Shown here: one piece after another, positions 1 through 7,743 of the stretch | Position numbering within the stretch: the first letter of the stretch is position 1 | How the letters are laid out: the number at the start of each line of letters is the position of its first letter | DNA from: DASZHJ01 sp035280245 | Lineage (GTDB): Bacteria; Pseudomonadota; Alphaproteobacteria; ATCC43930; CGMCC-115725 | Direction: 5' to 3' | Length of the DNA stretch: 24,268 nucleotides | NCBI GenBank assembly: GCA_035280245.1 | Contig: DATEGF010000276.1 | Location: forward strand, 1 to 24,268 | Translations under genes and position numbers: made by a program | The notes under the pieces: generated by a model | Databases searched by the model: none | The model's input: the letters and a program-made list of their open reading frames with translations, nothing else | What the model was told of the DNA's origin: nothing

Positions 1-1
1 A

Positions 2-1288
2 CTCGGCCCTGTAACCGTCGTGAGTCGTGGAGATCCACTGGCTACCGTCCTGCTCGGCACGCTCGCGGGTGATGGCGCGCGGGTGCTTCAGGATGTGCCC
101 CTCGGCGTCGAGCTCGGCGCTGGGCTTGTCGGCAACGATCAGCGTCGAGTGCGCGGCGGTGGTGCGGAGCGCCGCATGCCAGGCGGCCTTGGGCCCTCGA
201 TAGGCGCCGCAGTTCACGATCAGGCGCTCGCGCCCATGGCTCATCTCGAAGGAGAGCGTGCCCGCGTGCGGGAAGGCGCCCCATTGCTCCGAGGCCGGCG
301 GTCCGCAATCCGCGATCACGATCGACTTGCCGGCGGCGAGCCGCTCGAAGCCGCACATGGGTGCCGAGGCCGGCGCACGGCCCTTCGCCTCCGAGCGCGC
401 CAGCACCAGATCGATCACCGCCGGCTCGCTTTCCTGGCTGTCGTTGAAGAGCGCCAATCGCCCGTCGCCGTGGCGGAAGAAGCGCAGCATGGGTGCCGCG
501 CGATCGATCGCGCCGTGGATCGGCTGCGGCACCTCGATGCGGGCGGCATAGAGCGCCGCGCGCGCATCGATCAAGTGATGGAGCGCCGCGAGCTGCGCCG
601 CGGGACTGCGTGCGCGATGGCCGCCGTCGGGCAGGATCTGGTCCTTGGCGGCGGCCTCCAGCATCTGCAACACGCCATCGAGCTCCCGGTCCTTGGCGGC
701 GAGCGCCATCTCGGCAGCGAGCAGACCTTTGAGAGCCGCGAACCGGCCGAGACCGATCGCCTCCCAGCCGGCACTCCGGCGAAGATGCCGCGTCTGCCGA
801 CTGAGGCTCTTGAGGAACGCGCGGCGGAGTTCGGCATCGCCCGCCTCCGGCGCCAGGAACTCCGAATAGGCGACCCAGGCATAGAGCCGCTCGCCCATGA
901 CGTCGGCACGCCAGACCAGGGGGTGCCAGCGCTCGTGCTGCTCTATCCAGGTCTTGAGCAGGAGGCGGGCCTTGCCCGTCGCCGCCTCGGTCGCGACCGC
1001 CGCGAGATCGGCGACCCAGGCAAAGCCATGGAGCTCCGCCTGCCAATCGGCGCCGGCGAGCCCAGGCGCCCAGGGCGGATCCGCGCTGGCGACGGTCTCG
1101 CCCGCGAAGCGGTAGCTGCCCTCGATGATCGCCTCGCCCCGGCGGGGATCGCCCGGCCAGCGCTCGTCGAGCGAGAGGGCCAGCGCCTTCGGCGAGCGGC
1201 CCCAGAGCCGCACGCGGTGCGCGGGCGTGCTCCAATAGGCCGCCCACAGCCGATACCGCAGCCGGCGATCCCCCGTTGCGACGGCCAT
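2..1288 (-). CDS. Heparinase II/III family protein (partial, 3' end outside window)
   Basis: A continuous minus-strand reading frame starts at ATG 1288 and runs off the left edge, giving about 429 residues. Residues near the left edge contain an 'AHSTLIV' segment preceded by 'CGAYRG', which fits the heparinase II/III-like beta-sandwich region of alphaproteobacterial proteins usually around 550-600 residues long, so roughly the last quarter is missing. Members are polysaccharide lyase-like, with an alpha/alpha toroid followed by a beta-sandwich. The substrate of this chromosomal alphaproteobacterial clade is not known to me, and a glycan-lyase role is only inferred from the fold. The start lies 17 bases after the rpe stop, so it is probably the distal gene of an rsmB-rpe-heparinase transcription unit. 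Large open frames on the plus strand and in another minus frame here are shadows. Confidence 0.85.
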   Translation of the reverse strand, partial: MAVATGDRRLRYRLWAAYWSTPAHRVRLWGRSPKALALSLDERWPGDPRRGEAIIEGSYRFAGETVASADPPWAPGLAGADWQAELHGFAWVADLAAVATEAATGKARLLLKTWIEQHERWHPLVWRADVMGERLYAWVAYSEFLAPEAGDAELRRAFLKSLSRQTRHLRRSAGWEAIGLGRFAALKGLLAAEMALAAKDRELDGVLQMLEAAAKDQILPDGGHRARSPAAQLAALHHLIDARAALYAARIEVPQPIHGAIDRAAPMLRFFRHGDGRLALFNDSQESEPAVIDLVLARSEAKGRAPASAPMCGFERLAAGKSIVIADCGPPASEQWGAFPHAGTLSFEMSHGRERLIVNCGAYRGPKAAWHAALRTTAAHSTLIVADKPSAELDAEGHILKHPRAITRERAEQDGSQWISTTHDGYRAE

Positions 1289-1305
1289 GGTCGTGGCTGG
1301 GACCC

Positions 1306-1971
1306 CTATTTACCGGCGCGCAGGCGGCGGATGTTCTCGGCGTAGCGCGGCGGGCCGCCCGAGAAGGTCGCGGTGCCCGCCACCAGCAGGTCGGCCCCGG
1401 CGGCGATGGCGGCACGGGCGGTCTCGGGATTGACGCCGCCGTCCACCTCGAGGTCGATCGCGCGGCCGGTGTAATCGATGCGCTTGCGGAGCGTACGGAT
1501 CTTGTCGAGCTGGTTCGAGATGAACGTCTGGCCACCGAAACCCGGATTGACTGTCATCACCAGGATCAGGTCGACCAGATCGAGGACAAAGTCCACTGCC
1601 TCGGGCGGCGTGCTGGGATTGAGCGCCACACCCGCGCGTTTGCCCGTCTGCTTGATCGCCTGGAGCGTGCGGTGGAGATGCGGGCCCGCTTCCGGGTGCA
1701 CGGTCATGATGTCGGCTCCCGCCATGGCGAAGTCCTCGATGAAGGGATCGACCGGCGAGATCATCAAATGCACGTCGAGGGGCAGCGTCGTGTAGGGGCG
1801 GATCGCCTTCACCACCGTCGGTCCGATGGTGAGGTTCGGCACGAAATGTGCGTCCATCACGTCGACGTGGATGTAGTCCGCGCCCGCCTCGGTGACCGCG
1901 CGCACCTCCTCACCCAGCTGAGCGAAGTCCGCCGACAGGATCGACGGGGCAATGCGAATCGGCTGTTGCAT
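1306..1971 (-). CDS. rpe: Ribulose-phosphate 3-epimerase
   Basis: This 221-residue protein has the standard length of Rpe, which interconverts ribulose 5-phosphate and xylulose 5-phosphate in the cytosolic pentose phosphate and Calvin pathways. It is a TIM barrel. 'APSILSADF' opens strand 1, and 'HVDVMD' (about 35-40) and 'DVHLM' (66-70) carry metal-binding His/Asp residues. 'VNPGFGGQ' (141-148) is the phosphate loop and 'EVDGGV' (175-180) carries the catalytic Asp. The frame could extend upstream to 2022, but 'MQQPIRIAPSIL' matches where the family begins, so ATG 1971 is chosen. It lies downstream of rsmB with a 123-base gap containing a strong hairpin, and 17 bases upstream of the heparinase gene. 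Confidence 0.97.
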   Translation of the reverse strand: MQQPIRIAPSILSADFAQLGEEVRAVTEAGADYIHVDVMDAHFVPNLTIGPTVVKAIRPYTTLPLDVHLMISPVDPFIEDFAMAGADIMTVHPEAGPHLHRTLQAIKQTGKRAGVALNPSTPPEAVDFVLDLVDLILVMTVNPGFGGQTFISNQLDKIRTLRKRIDYTGRAIDLEVDGGVNPETARAAIAAGADLLVAGTATFSGGPPRYAENIRRLRAGK

Positions 1972-2026
1972 GGGGTGTAGGTAACAAGGTTCCAGCGGCG
2001 CCGCAAGACGACGAGACCCCACGCCG

Positions 2027-2058
2027 TTTCCTCTCGGCCCCTGGGGGCGGAGAGGAAA
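2027..2058. repeat. REP-like hairpin between rsmB and rpe
   Basis: Two 15-base arms, 2027-2041 and 2044-2058, pair with one mismatch around a 2-base loop. The arms begin TTTCCTCTC and end GAGAGGAAA. The core matches the CCTCTCCGCCC-type hairpins at 18081-18108 and 18179-18205, so it belongs to a dispersed family. It lies in the rsmB-rpe gap and could affect readthrough or mRNA stability. No T-tract follows it in the direction of transcription, so a plain intrinsic terminator is unlikely. Confidence 0.6.
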
Positions 2059-2094
2059 TCGTTGAGGGTAGAGCGCTCTCTTGAGAGGCCGCCG

Positions 2095-3468
2095 CTATTC
2101 CGTGCGGACGAGCCTCGCGGCATAGAAGCCGTCGAGGCCGTCTGTCTCCGACAGATGGCAGGGGAATGTGCGGAGGTCACCGTCGGCGGTGAGGCACTGC
2201 TGGAGGCCGCCGATCTCCGCGGCGGCGATCGGGCGGCGCTCTACGGGCGCCTCGCGGGCAAGGAGCCGGCCGATCTGCATCGGACCCTCCTCGGGCTCGA
2301 GCGAGCAGGTGCAATAGACGAGCATGCCGCCGGGGGCCAGCATCTTGACCGCGGCGTCGAGCAACCGCTCCTGCACGGCGGCGAGCCGATGCACGTCGTC
2401 CATGGACTTGAGATGCGGCACGTCAGGATGCCGACGGATGGCGCCGGTCGCCGTGCAGGGTGCGTCCAGCAGCGCATACTGCGCGGGCTCGCTCGGCTGC
2501 CAGCTGCCGGCGTCGGTGCTGATGCACTCGGCCTCGAGATGGAGCCGCACCAGGTTGTTCTTGAGCCGTTGCAGCCGACGCGGCGAGCGATCGATCGCGG
2601 TGACGTTGGCGCCCGCAGCCGCGAGCTGCGCGGTCTTGCCGCCGGGAGCCGCGCAGAGGTCGATCACGCGCTTACCCGCGATCGACCCGAAGAGGGTCGC
2701 GGGGATCGCCGCCGCGGCGTCCTGCACCCACCAGGCGCCCTCCTGATAGCCGGGCAAGGCCATGATGGCGCCGCCGCTGCCACGCCGGAGCGTGCCGGTC
2801 GGAAGCGTGGTCGCCTCGAGCGCCGCCGCCCAGCGCGGCCGGTCGCCGCGCACGGAAATGTCGAGCGGCGCCTCCTTCAAATGCGCGGTCGCGATCTCGC
2901 GGGCGGTGATCTCGCCATAGGCCTGGCTCCAGGCCTGCCAGAGCCAATCGGGCGTGTTGAGGCGCGCCGCATCGTGCTGGGCCGCAAGCCCCGGCCCCTC
3001 AAGGCTCAAGCGGCGCAGCACCGCATTCACCAAGCCTTTGTACGTGAGGAAACCACGGGCGCCCGCGAGGTCGACCGTAGTCGCCACCGCCGCATGCGGG
3101 GGTGTGCGCAGGAAGAGCAGCTGCGCGATGCCGAGCCGGAGCATGTCATGGACCGCGGCGGCGCGCGGCGGGAGGGGCGAGTTGAGGCAATGGGCGATCA
3201 GCGCGTCGATCTGGCCGAGGCGGCGAAGCACGGTCGCGACCAGCAAGCGCGCGAAGGCACGGTCGCGCGGGGCCAGATTGCCCATGCTCGCGTTGTCGTC
3301 GATGGCGTCGTCGAGGGGCCGCTTGCGGCGCAGCACCGTGCCAATGAGATCCACAGCCACCGCGCGGGCGGAAGGAAGGTCCGTCACTGTCGGAGCTGGC
3401 TCGACCACCGCACCGCTACCCAATGTTCCCTGCTGTCGCACGACCCCCGTACGACCGGCTCTTCGCAT
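2095..3468 (-). CDS. rsmB: 16S rRNA (cytosine-C5)-methyltransferase RsmB
   Basis: This is a 457-residue RsmB/Sun-type RNA m5C methyltransferase, which methylates C967 of 16S rRNA (E. coli numbering) using S-adenosylmethionine. An N-terminal NusB-like RNA-binding domain covers about residues 30-160. The Rossmann-type domain has motif I 'DLCAAPGGK' (270-278), 'DAPCTATG' (335-342) with the conserved Pro-Cys, and 'YCTCSLEPEE' (385-394), where Cys388 is the expected catalytic nucleophile. Everything needed for activity is visible. The start is the least certain point: ATG 3468 has only a GGGG run directly against it, and a GTG near residue 28 is possible. It is divergent from the DUF1674 gene and heads the rsmB-rpe-heparinase block. 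Confidence 0.95.
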   Translation of the reverse strand: MRRAGRTGVVRQQGTLGSGAVVEPAPTVTDLPSARAVAVDLIGTVLRRKRPLDDAIDDNASMGNLAPRDRAFARLLVATVLRRLGQIDALIAHCLNSPLPPRAAAVHDMLRLGIAQLLFLRTPPHAAVATTVDLAGARGFLTYKGLVNAVLRRLSLEGPGLAAQHDAARLNTPDWLWQAWSQAYGEITAREIATAHLKEAPLDISVRGDRPRWAAALEATTLPTGTLRRGSGGAIMALPGYQEGAWWVQDAAAAIPATLFGSIAGKRVIDLCAAPGGKTAQLAAAGANVTAIDRSPRRLQRLKNNLVRLHLEAECISTDAGSWQPSEPAQYALLDAPCTATGAIRRHPDVPHLKSMDDVHRLAAVQERLLDAAVKMLAPGGMLVYCTCSLEPEEGPMQIGRLLAREAPVERRPIAAAEIGGLQQCLTADGDLRTFPCHLSETDGLDGFYAARLVRTE

Positions 3469-3566
3469 CCCCAGTTTGACTGAAACTGGGACCCGGAAGG
3501 GCCGGGTTCAAGCCTCTCCCCCCGAGGGGTCTTGGCAGGCCGAGACTGGCTTGGTCCTATAGAGGG

Positions 3567-3746
3567 ATGCCGAGCGCACCATCGACGCCAAAACCCGCCG
3601 TGAAGGCCACGGACACAATACCGCCGAAACCGCCGAAGCCCGCTGATAAATCAGATCAAAAACCGATTGAAATCGGCGGCCCCACGGGACCGGAGCCCAC
3701 GCGCTACGGCGACTGGGAGCGCAACGGCCGCTGCACGGATTTTTGA
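3567..3746 (+). CDS. DUF1674 / SDHAF4-type succinate dehydrogenase assembly factor
   Basis: This is a 59-residue protein. Residues 1-33 are Pro/Lys-rich and low in complexity. Residues 34-59 form the conserved block containing 'EIGGPTGPEPTRYGDWER' and ending 'GRCTDF', the signature of the DUF1674/SDHAF4 family. Members in mitochondria and alphaproteobacteria bind the flavinylated SdhA subunit and protect it during assembly of respiratory complex II. That role is from the family, not shown here. The start codon follows the purine-rich AGAGGG immediately, so leader details are unclear. It is divergent from rsmB, a neighbourhood I recognise from other alphaproteobacteria, and its stop is only 19 bases from the convergent LLM oxidoreductase stop. 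Succinate dehydrogenase genes are not in the window. Confidence 0.9.
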   Translation: MPSAPSTPKPAVKATDTIPPKPPKPADKSDQKPIEIGGPTGPEPTRYGDWERNGRCTDF

Positions 3747-3765
3747 GCCGCCGCCGGCATCATCC

Positions 3766-4605
3766 TTAGGCCGCTGCGAGGGGCGCCATCTTGTCGAGCT
3801 CGCGGAGCGCTTGGTCGCGGCCGAGGTCCGGGACATGCAGTAGCGCGCGATGGATGCCGGCCTCGCGATAGGCGGCGAGCGCCGCCCGGTCGGCGGGCGC
3901 GTTGAAGACCGTGATCGGCAGGCTGGCGGGATCGCGTTTGCCAGCGGCCGCGAAACGGCGGAGCCGCGCGATCGCGGCCTTGGCGTCGAACTCGCCGCGC
4001 GCGCGTGGGAACCAGCCGTCGCAGAACTCGACCACGCGTTTCAAGGTGTGATCGGTCTCGCCGCCCAGCAGGATCGGCGGATGTGGCTTCTGCTTGGGCT
4101 TGGGATAGAGCCAGACGGGGTCGAAGTTCACGAATTCGCCGTGGAACGCGGCAGCTTCCTCGGTCCAAAGGGCCTTCATGGCCAGCACGCGCTCGCGCAA
4201 CAGCTTGAAGCGGGTGTCGTAATGCGCGCCGTGGTTTTCCATTTCCTCGACGTTCCAGCCGCCGCCGAGCGCGAACTCGAAGCGCCCGCCCGAGAGCCGG
4301 TCGAGGCTCGCCACCGACTTGGCGGTGACAATGGGGTCGCGCTGCGGCAAGAGACAGATGCCGGTTCCGATCTTGAGCGTGCGGGTCGCAGCCGCCGCGA
4401 AGGAGAGCGCCACAAAGGGATCGTGGGTGTGCTTGTAGCGCTTGGGCAGCTCGCCGCCGCTCGGGAACGGCGTGCGGCGGCTCACCGGGATGTGGGTGTG
4501 CTCGCAGACGAAGAGCGAATCGAAGCCGCGCGCCTCGAGCGCGCGTGCGAGCTCGGAGATGTCGATGCCGTAATCGGTCGGGAAGTGAAAGACGCCAACA
4601 CGCAT
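3766..4605 (-). CDS. LLM-class (luciferase-like) flavin/F420-dependent oxidoreductase
   Basis: This 279-residue TIM-barrel protein belongs to the bacterial luciferase-like superfamily. It opens 'MRVGVFHFPTDYGIDI' and carries 'FVCEHTHIP' after strand 2, 'LKIGTGICLLPQRDP' in the middle and 'GGRFEFALGGGWNVEE', all typical of the subfamily usually labelled probable F420-dependent oxidoreductase (TIGR03619-like). Substrate and true cofactor (FMN or F420) cannot be read from sequence. An in-frame ATG occurs at 4611, but AGGAGG sits 1 base from it and 7 bases from ATG 4605, so 4605 is chosen. It follows the PPOX gene on the same strand after 66 bases, so the two may be co-transcribed. It converges with the DUF1674 gene. 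Confidence 0.9.
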   Translation of the reverse strand: MRVGVFHFPTDYGIDISELARALEARGFDSLFVCEHTHIPVSRRTPFPSGGELPKRYKHTHDPFVALSFAAAATRTLKIGTGICLLPQRDPIVTAKSVASLDRLSGGRFEFALGGGWNVEEMENHGAHYDTRFKLLRERVLAMKALWTEEAAAFHGEFVNFDPVWLYPKPKQKPHPPILLGGETDHTLKRVVEFCDGWFPRARGEFDAKAAIARLRRFAAAGKRDPASLPITVFNAPADRAALAAYREAGIHRALLHVPDLGRDQALRELDKMAPLAAA

Positions 4606-4671
4606 GGCCATGCCTCCTGGCTGAGTGCTTGCCCACGCTCTTAGCACGCGACCCAGTCTCCTGTCGCCGCG

Positions 4672-5103
4672 TTAGCCCGCTGCCGACAAGTTGCCCCAGC
4701 TCACCGTTCGCTCAACGTGAATGGCGATGACGGGCAGCCCGGAGATTCGCATGGCGGCGAGTTGGGGATAGCGCGCTCGGAGCAGCGTCTGTGCGGCGTC
4801 ATGCTCAGCACCCTCAGTCAGGATCCTGGCTCGGCCGCGGAGCATCACCCAGCCGAGCTGAGACCATTTCTCGTCGTAGCGATCGACGACGACGGCGACC
4901 ATTGGGTTCTCCGCGATGTTCCGTAGCCGCTTCAGCGGAGCGCCCGGACGGCGCTTCGGCTTTTCGTCGATCGCGATATAGAGTGTCCCCTCCGCCAAGA
5001 TGAAGCACACTGGCATGACATGAGGGACACCGTGGCGATCGGCTGTCGCTAGGTGCGCGACTCTCCGGTCAGCGAGAAATTCACGCTCCTCGTCCGATAG
5101 CAT
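4672..5103 (-). CDS. PPOX-class split-barrel flavin/F420-binding protein (TIGR03668-like)
   Basis: This 143-residue protein has the pyridoxamine 5'-phosphate oxidase-like split beta-barrel fold. 'HLATADRHGVPHVMPVCF' spans the first strands. 'IDEKPKR' (45-51), 'RLRNIAENPMVAVVVDRYDE' (59-78) and 'GWVMLRGRA' are close to the family named after Rv0121, whose members are annotated F420-dependent. The frame extends to 5166, but ATG 5103 has GAGGT five bases upstream and matches the family N-terminus. It probably reduces or binds a small molecule, and the substrate is unknown. Its neighbour on the same strand is an LLM oxidoreductase also labelled F420-type, so both may use the same unusual cofactor. 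It is divergent from the glycosyltransferase gene. Confidence 0.85.
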   Translation of the reverse strand: MLSDEEREFLADRRVAHLATADRHGVPHVMPVCFILAEGTLYIAIDEKPKRRPGAPLKRLRNIAENPMVAVVVDRYDEKWSQLGWVMLRGRARILTEGAEHDAAQTLLRARYPQLAAMRISGLPVIAIHVERTVSWGNLSAAG

Positions 5104-5267
5104 GCCGACCTCATCCGCGCAGGCCCCAGGATCCGTCCTTCGGACCACCTTCGGCCTCGAGGGCAAAGGCTAGTGCGGAATCCCACGCGAGGGAAACCGT
5201 GGAAGGCGCAGCTTGCCACCGTCGGCCGGCGCATGCTCTTTTCTACGCGACCTCGGAAGGTGTCCGC

Positions 5268-6020
5268 TTGCGCGTCCATGTCATCAGTCTCGACCGCACT
5301 CCCGAGCGGTTCAGCGCGTTCACGACCGTCAATCGTCACCTCGCCGAGGTGGCGCGATATTCCGCGATCGATGGCCGGCAGCTCGACATGGCCGGGCTCG
5401 TGGCGCGCGGGCTCGTGGCGAGCGATGTGCTCACGACGTATTCGCCGAGTGCCCTCGGCTGCACGCTCTCGCACGTCGGCCTGTGGACCGCCGCGATGGA
5501 GACCGGTCACGCGCTCACCGTCGCCGAGGACGATGCGATCTTCCATGGCGACTTCGATCGGCTCGCGGAGAGTACGATGCGCGAGCTTCCGACGGATTGG
5601 GATGTCGTCCTCTGGGGCTTCAATTTCGATGGCTTCATGAGTTTCGAAATGCTGCCGGGCGTCTCATACTGCCTTGGCCAATTCGACCAACCGGGCGTGC
5701 GGGCCGGCATCACCACATTTCAGCGGCTGGCGCTGTCTCCACAATTGTTCAGGTTGCGCTGGGCGTTCGGGACTGTCTGCTACTCGGTCTCGCCCAAGGG
5801 CGCGCGCCTCCTAAGGAGCGGGCTCTGTCCGTTGCGACCGATGATCTCGGTCATCCCGGAGGGTGCCCGCGCGCGCCCCGGCGGCACGCATTTCAGATCA
5901 GTCGGCCCCGACAATGCGATGTGCTCGCTCTATCCGCGGCTCAACGCGTTCGTCAGCATGCCGCCGCTGGTCGTCTCGAAGAACGAACCCACGAATTCCA
6001 CGGTGCAGCATGCAGGATGA
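5268..6020 (+). CDS. Glycosyltransferase family 25 protein
   Basis: This 250-residue GT25 protein is related to LPS beta-galactosyltransferases of the LgtB/Lob type. Visible hallmarks are the opening 'VHVISLDRTPERF', 'ALGCTLSHVGLW' (62-73), the acidic 'AEDDA' (86-90) in the DxD position, and 'YSVSPKGARLL' in the second half. Donor and acceptor are unknown; an envelope glycan is the family expectation. Two starts are possible. TTG 5268 has GGAAGG seven bases upstream and puts the conserved strand at the N-terminus. GTG 5199 would add 23 residues of unconserved look. I prefer TTG. The stop overlaps the start of purH by 11 bases, which suggests translational coupling to a purine biosynthesis gene, an unusual partnership. 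Confidence 0.85.
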   Translation: MRVHVISLDRTPERFSAFTTVNRHLAEVARYSAIDGRQLDMAGLVARGLVASDVLTTYSPSALGCTLSHVGLWTAAMETGHALTVAEDDAIFHGDFDRLAESTMRELPTDWDVVLWGFNFDGFMSFEMLPGVSYCLGQFDQPGVRAGITTFQRLALSPQLFRLRWAFGTVCYSVSPKGARLLRSGLCPLRPMISVIPEGARARPGGTHFRSVGPDNAMCSLYPRLNAFVSMPPLVVSKNEPTNSTVQHAG

Positions 6021-7596
6021 CAGGCTCCACCCGGTGAAGCGGGCTCTGCTTTCCGTCTACGACAAGACCGGGCTCATCGCGCTGGCGCGCGCGCTCGTGG
6101 GTCACGGCGTGACGCTGATTTCGACGGGCGGGACGGCAAAGGCGCTGAAAGACGCGGGGCTCGCGGTCACCGACGTCGCCGAGGTCACGCGTTTCCCTGA
6201 GATGCTGGAAGGCCGGGTCAAGACGTTGCATCCGGCGGTGCACGGCGGGCTGCTCGCGCGGCGCGACAAGCCGGACCATCTCGCCACGATCGCCCAGCAC
6301 GGCATCGCGCCCATCGATCTGCTGGTGAGCAATCTCTACCCTTTCGCGGCGACGGTGGCGCGGGGCGCCTCGTTCGACGAGTGCGTCGAGAACATCGACA
6401 TCGGCGGCCCCGCCATGATCCGTGCCGCCGCCAAGAATTTCGAGGGCGTCGCCGTCGTGACCGACCCCGCGGAGTATGACGCCGTGCTTGCCGATCTCGC
6501 GGCCCATGGCGGCGCCACGTCGCTGGTACTACGGCGCCGGCTGATGCAGCTCGCTTACGCGCGCACCGCGGCCTACGACGCGGCGATCGCGGAATGGCTG
6601 GGTGCGCAATCGGGCGAGGTCTTCCCGCCGACGCTCGGCCTCGCTGCGCGCTTGAAGCAACGGCTGCGCTACGGCGAGAACCCGCACCAGCACGCAGCGT
6701 TCTATGTCGGTGGCGCGCCGCGGCCGGGCGTCGCCACCGCGGAGCAGATCCAGGGCAAGGAACTCTCCTACAACAACCTCAACGACACGGATGCCGCCTT
6801 CGAGCTGGTGGCGGAGTTCGAGGCGCCCGCCGTGGCCATCATCAAGCACGCCAATCCCTGCGGCGTCGCCATTGGTGCGGATCTCGCCGACGCCTATCGG
6901 AAGGCGCTCGCTTGCGATCCCGTGAGCGCCTATGGCGGCATCGTCGCGGCAAACCGCCCGCTCGACGGCGCCACTGCCGAGCTCGTGGGAAAGCTCTTCG
7001 CGGAGGTGGCGATCGCGCCCGAGATCGAGGCCGGCGCGCGCGAGGCGCTGAAGAAGAAGACCCAGCTCAGGGTCCTGCGCACCGGCGGGATGCCCGATGC
7101 CGCCGCGTCGGGCGTTACGCTCCGCTCGCTGGCCGGCGGCTACCTCCTGCAGACGCGGGACAACGGCCGGGTGGGCGCCAACGAGCTCAAAACCGTGACC
7201 AAGCGTGCGCCGACACCCGCCGAACTCGCGGACCTGCTGTTTGCCTTCCGCGTGGCGAAGCACGTGAAGTCGAACGCCATCGTCTACGCGAAGGGCGGCG
7301 CCACCGTCGGCATCGGTGCCGGGCAGATGAGCCGGGTCGACAGCTCCCGCATCGCCGCGTGGAAAGCGGCCGAGTCCGGCAAGGCCGCGGGCCTCGCCGA
7401 AAGCCCCGCGAAAGGCTCCGTCGTCGCGTCAGACGCGTTCTTCCCCTTTCCCGACGGATTACTCGCCGCGGTCGAGGCCGGCGCCACCGCCGTGATCCAG
7501 CCCGGCGGTTCCATCCGCGACGCCGACGTGATCGCCGCCGCCGACCAGGCCGGCATCGCCATGGTCTTCGCGGGCATGCGGCATTTCAGGCACTAA
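6010..7596 (+). CDS. purH: Bifunctional AICAR formyltransferase / IMP cyclohydrolase
   Basis: This 528-residue protein has nearly the length of E. coli PurH. The N-terminal IMP cyclohydrolase (methylglyoxal synthase-like) domain shows 'SVYDKTGL', 'STGGTA' (39-43) and 'GRVKTLHP' (68-75). The C-terminal AICAR formyltransferase domain shows 'RYGENPHQ' (220-227), the catalytic 'KHANPCG' (279-285) and the closing 'AGMRHFRH'. It catalyses the last two steps of IMP synthesis in the cytosol. ATG 6010 is used. It lies inside the end of the glycosyltransferase gene and has no strong ribosome binding site, consistent with coupled translation; a GTG near 6034 is a weaker alternative. In many alphaproteobacteria purH directly follows the heparinase gene, whereas here it is about 4.7 kb away. 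Confidence 0.98.
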   Translation: MQDDRLHPVKRALLSVYDKTGLIALARALVGHGVTLISTGGTAKALKDAGLAVTDVAEVTRFPEMLEGRVKTLHPAVHGGLLARRDKPDHLATIAQHGIAPIDLLVSNLYPFAATVARGASFDECVENIDIGGPAMIRAAAKNFEGVAVVTDPAEYDAVLADLAAHGGATSLVLRRRLMQLAYARTAAYDAAIAEWLGAQSGEVFPPTLGLAARLKQRLRYGENPHQHAAFYVGGAPRPGVATAEQIQGKELSYNNLNDTDAAFELVAEFEAPAVAIIKHANPCGVAIGADLADAYRKALACDPVSAYGGIVAANRPLDGATAELVGKLFAEVAIAPEIEAGAREALKKKTQLRVLRTGGMPDAAASGVTLRSLAGGYLLQTRDNGRVGANELKTVTKRAPTPAELADLLFAFRVAKHVKSNAIVYAKGGATVGIGAGQMSRVDSSRIAAWKAAESGKAAGLAESPAKGSVVASDAFFPFPDGLLAAVEAGATAVIQPGGSIRDADVIAAADQAGIAMVFAGMRHFRH

Positions 7597-7599
7597 AGA

Positions 7600-7616
7600 G
7601 CCGTCAGCTTTCAGCT
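7600..7616. repeat. AGCTGAC-family short dispersed repeat, copy 1
   Basis: The sequence GCCGTCAGCTTTCAGCT lies four bases after the purH stop. It is related to six other copies at gene ends in this window, built from alternations of CAGC/GCTG around TCAGCT. Confidence 0.55.
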
Positions 7617-7627
7617 AACCCCAGACT

Positions 7628-7734
7628 CCCCTCACCCTGAGCGCGCTCGCGAAGCGAGCGTGTCGAAGGGTCTTCACCGGCGTCTGGTCCTTCGACACAC
7701 GCCCTTCGGGCGTGCACTCAGGACGAGGGGGAGT
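7628..7734. repeat. Compound REP-like inverted repeat between purH and the SDR gene
   Basis: Two hairpins are nested in a larger inverted repeat. CGCTCGC/GCGAGCG (7644-7650, 7654-7660) and CACGCCC/GGGCGTG (7698-7704, 7708-7714) each have a 3-base loop. Outer pairing joins CCTGAG (7636-7641) with CTCAGG (7717-7722), and TGTCGAAGG (7661-7669) with CCTTCGACA (7689-7697). It lies between convergent genes and could end transcription from both sides. I recognise the CCTTCGACA-plus-hairpin pattern as a common dispersed repeat of high-GC proteobacteria. Confidence 0.75.
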
Positions 7735-7743
7735 AGTGGCGGG

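Noticed and set aside
20..1535. Long open frames on the plus strand (20-1345) and in a second minus frame (42-1535)
   Set aside because: Both are Arg/Ala/Gly-rich shadows of the heparinase and rpe frames. The true heparinase frame has conserved motifs and runs off the window edge.
2027..2058. Intrinsic terminator between rsmB and rpe
   Set aside because: The stem is strong, but no T-tract follows it in the direction of transcription and the downstream genes are normally co-transcribed with rsmB. It is listed as a REP-like repeat.
2062..3483. 473-residue plus-strand open frame
   Set aside because: It is antisense to rsmB, whose motifs and codon pattern are unmistakable; the shadow shows no recognisable domain.
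7628..7734. Possible CRISPR array
   Set aside because: The repeats are inverted and nested, not direct repeats with unique spacers of even size, and no cas genes are present.
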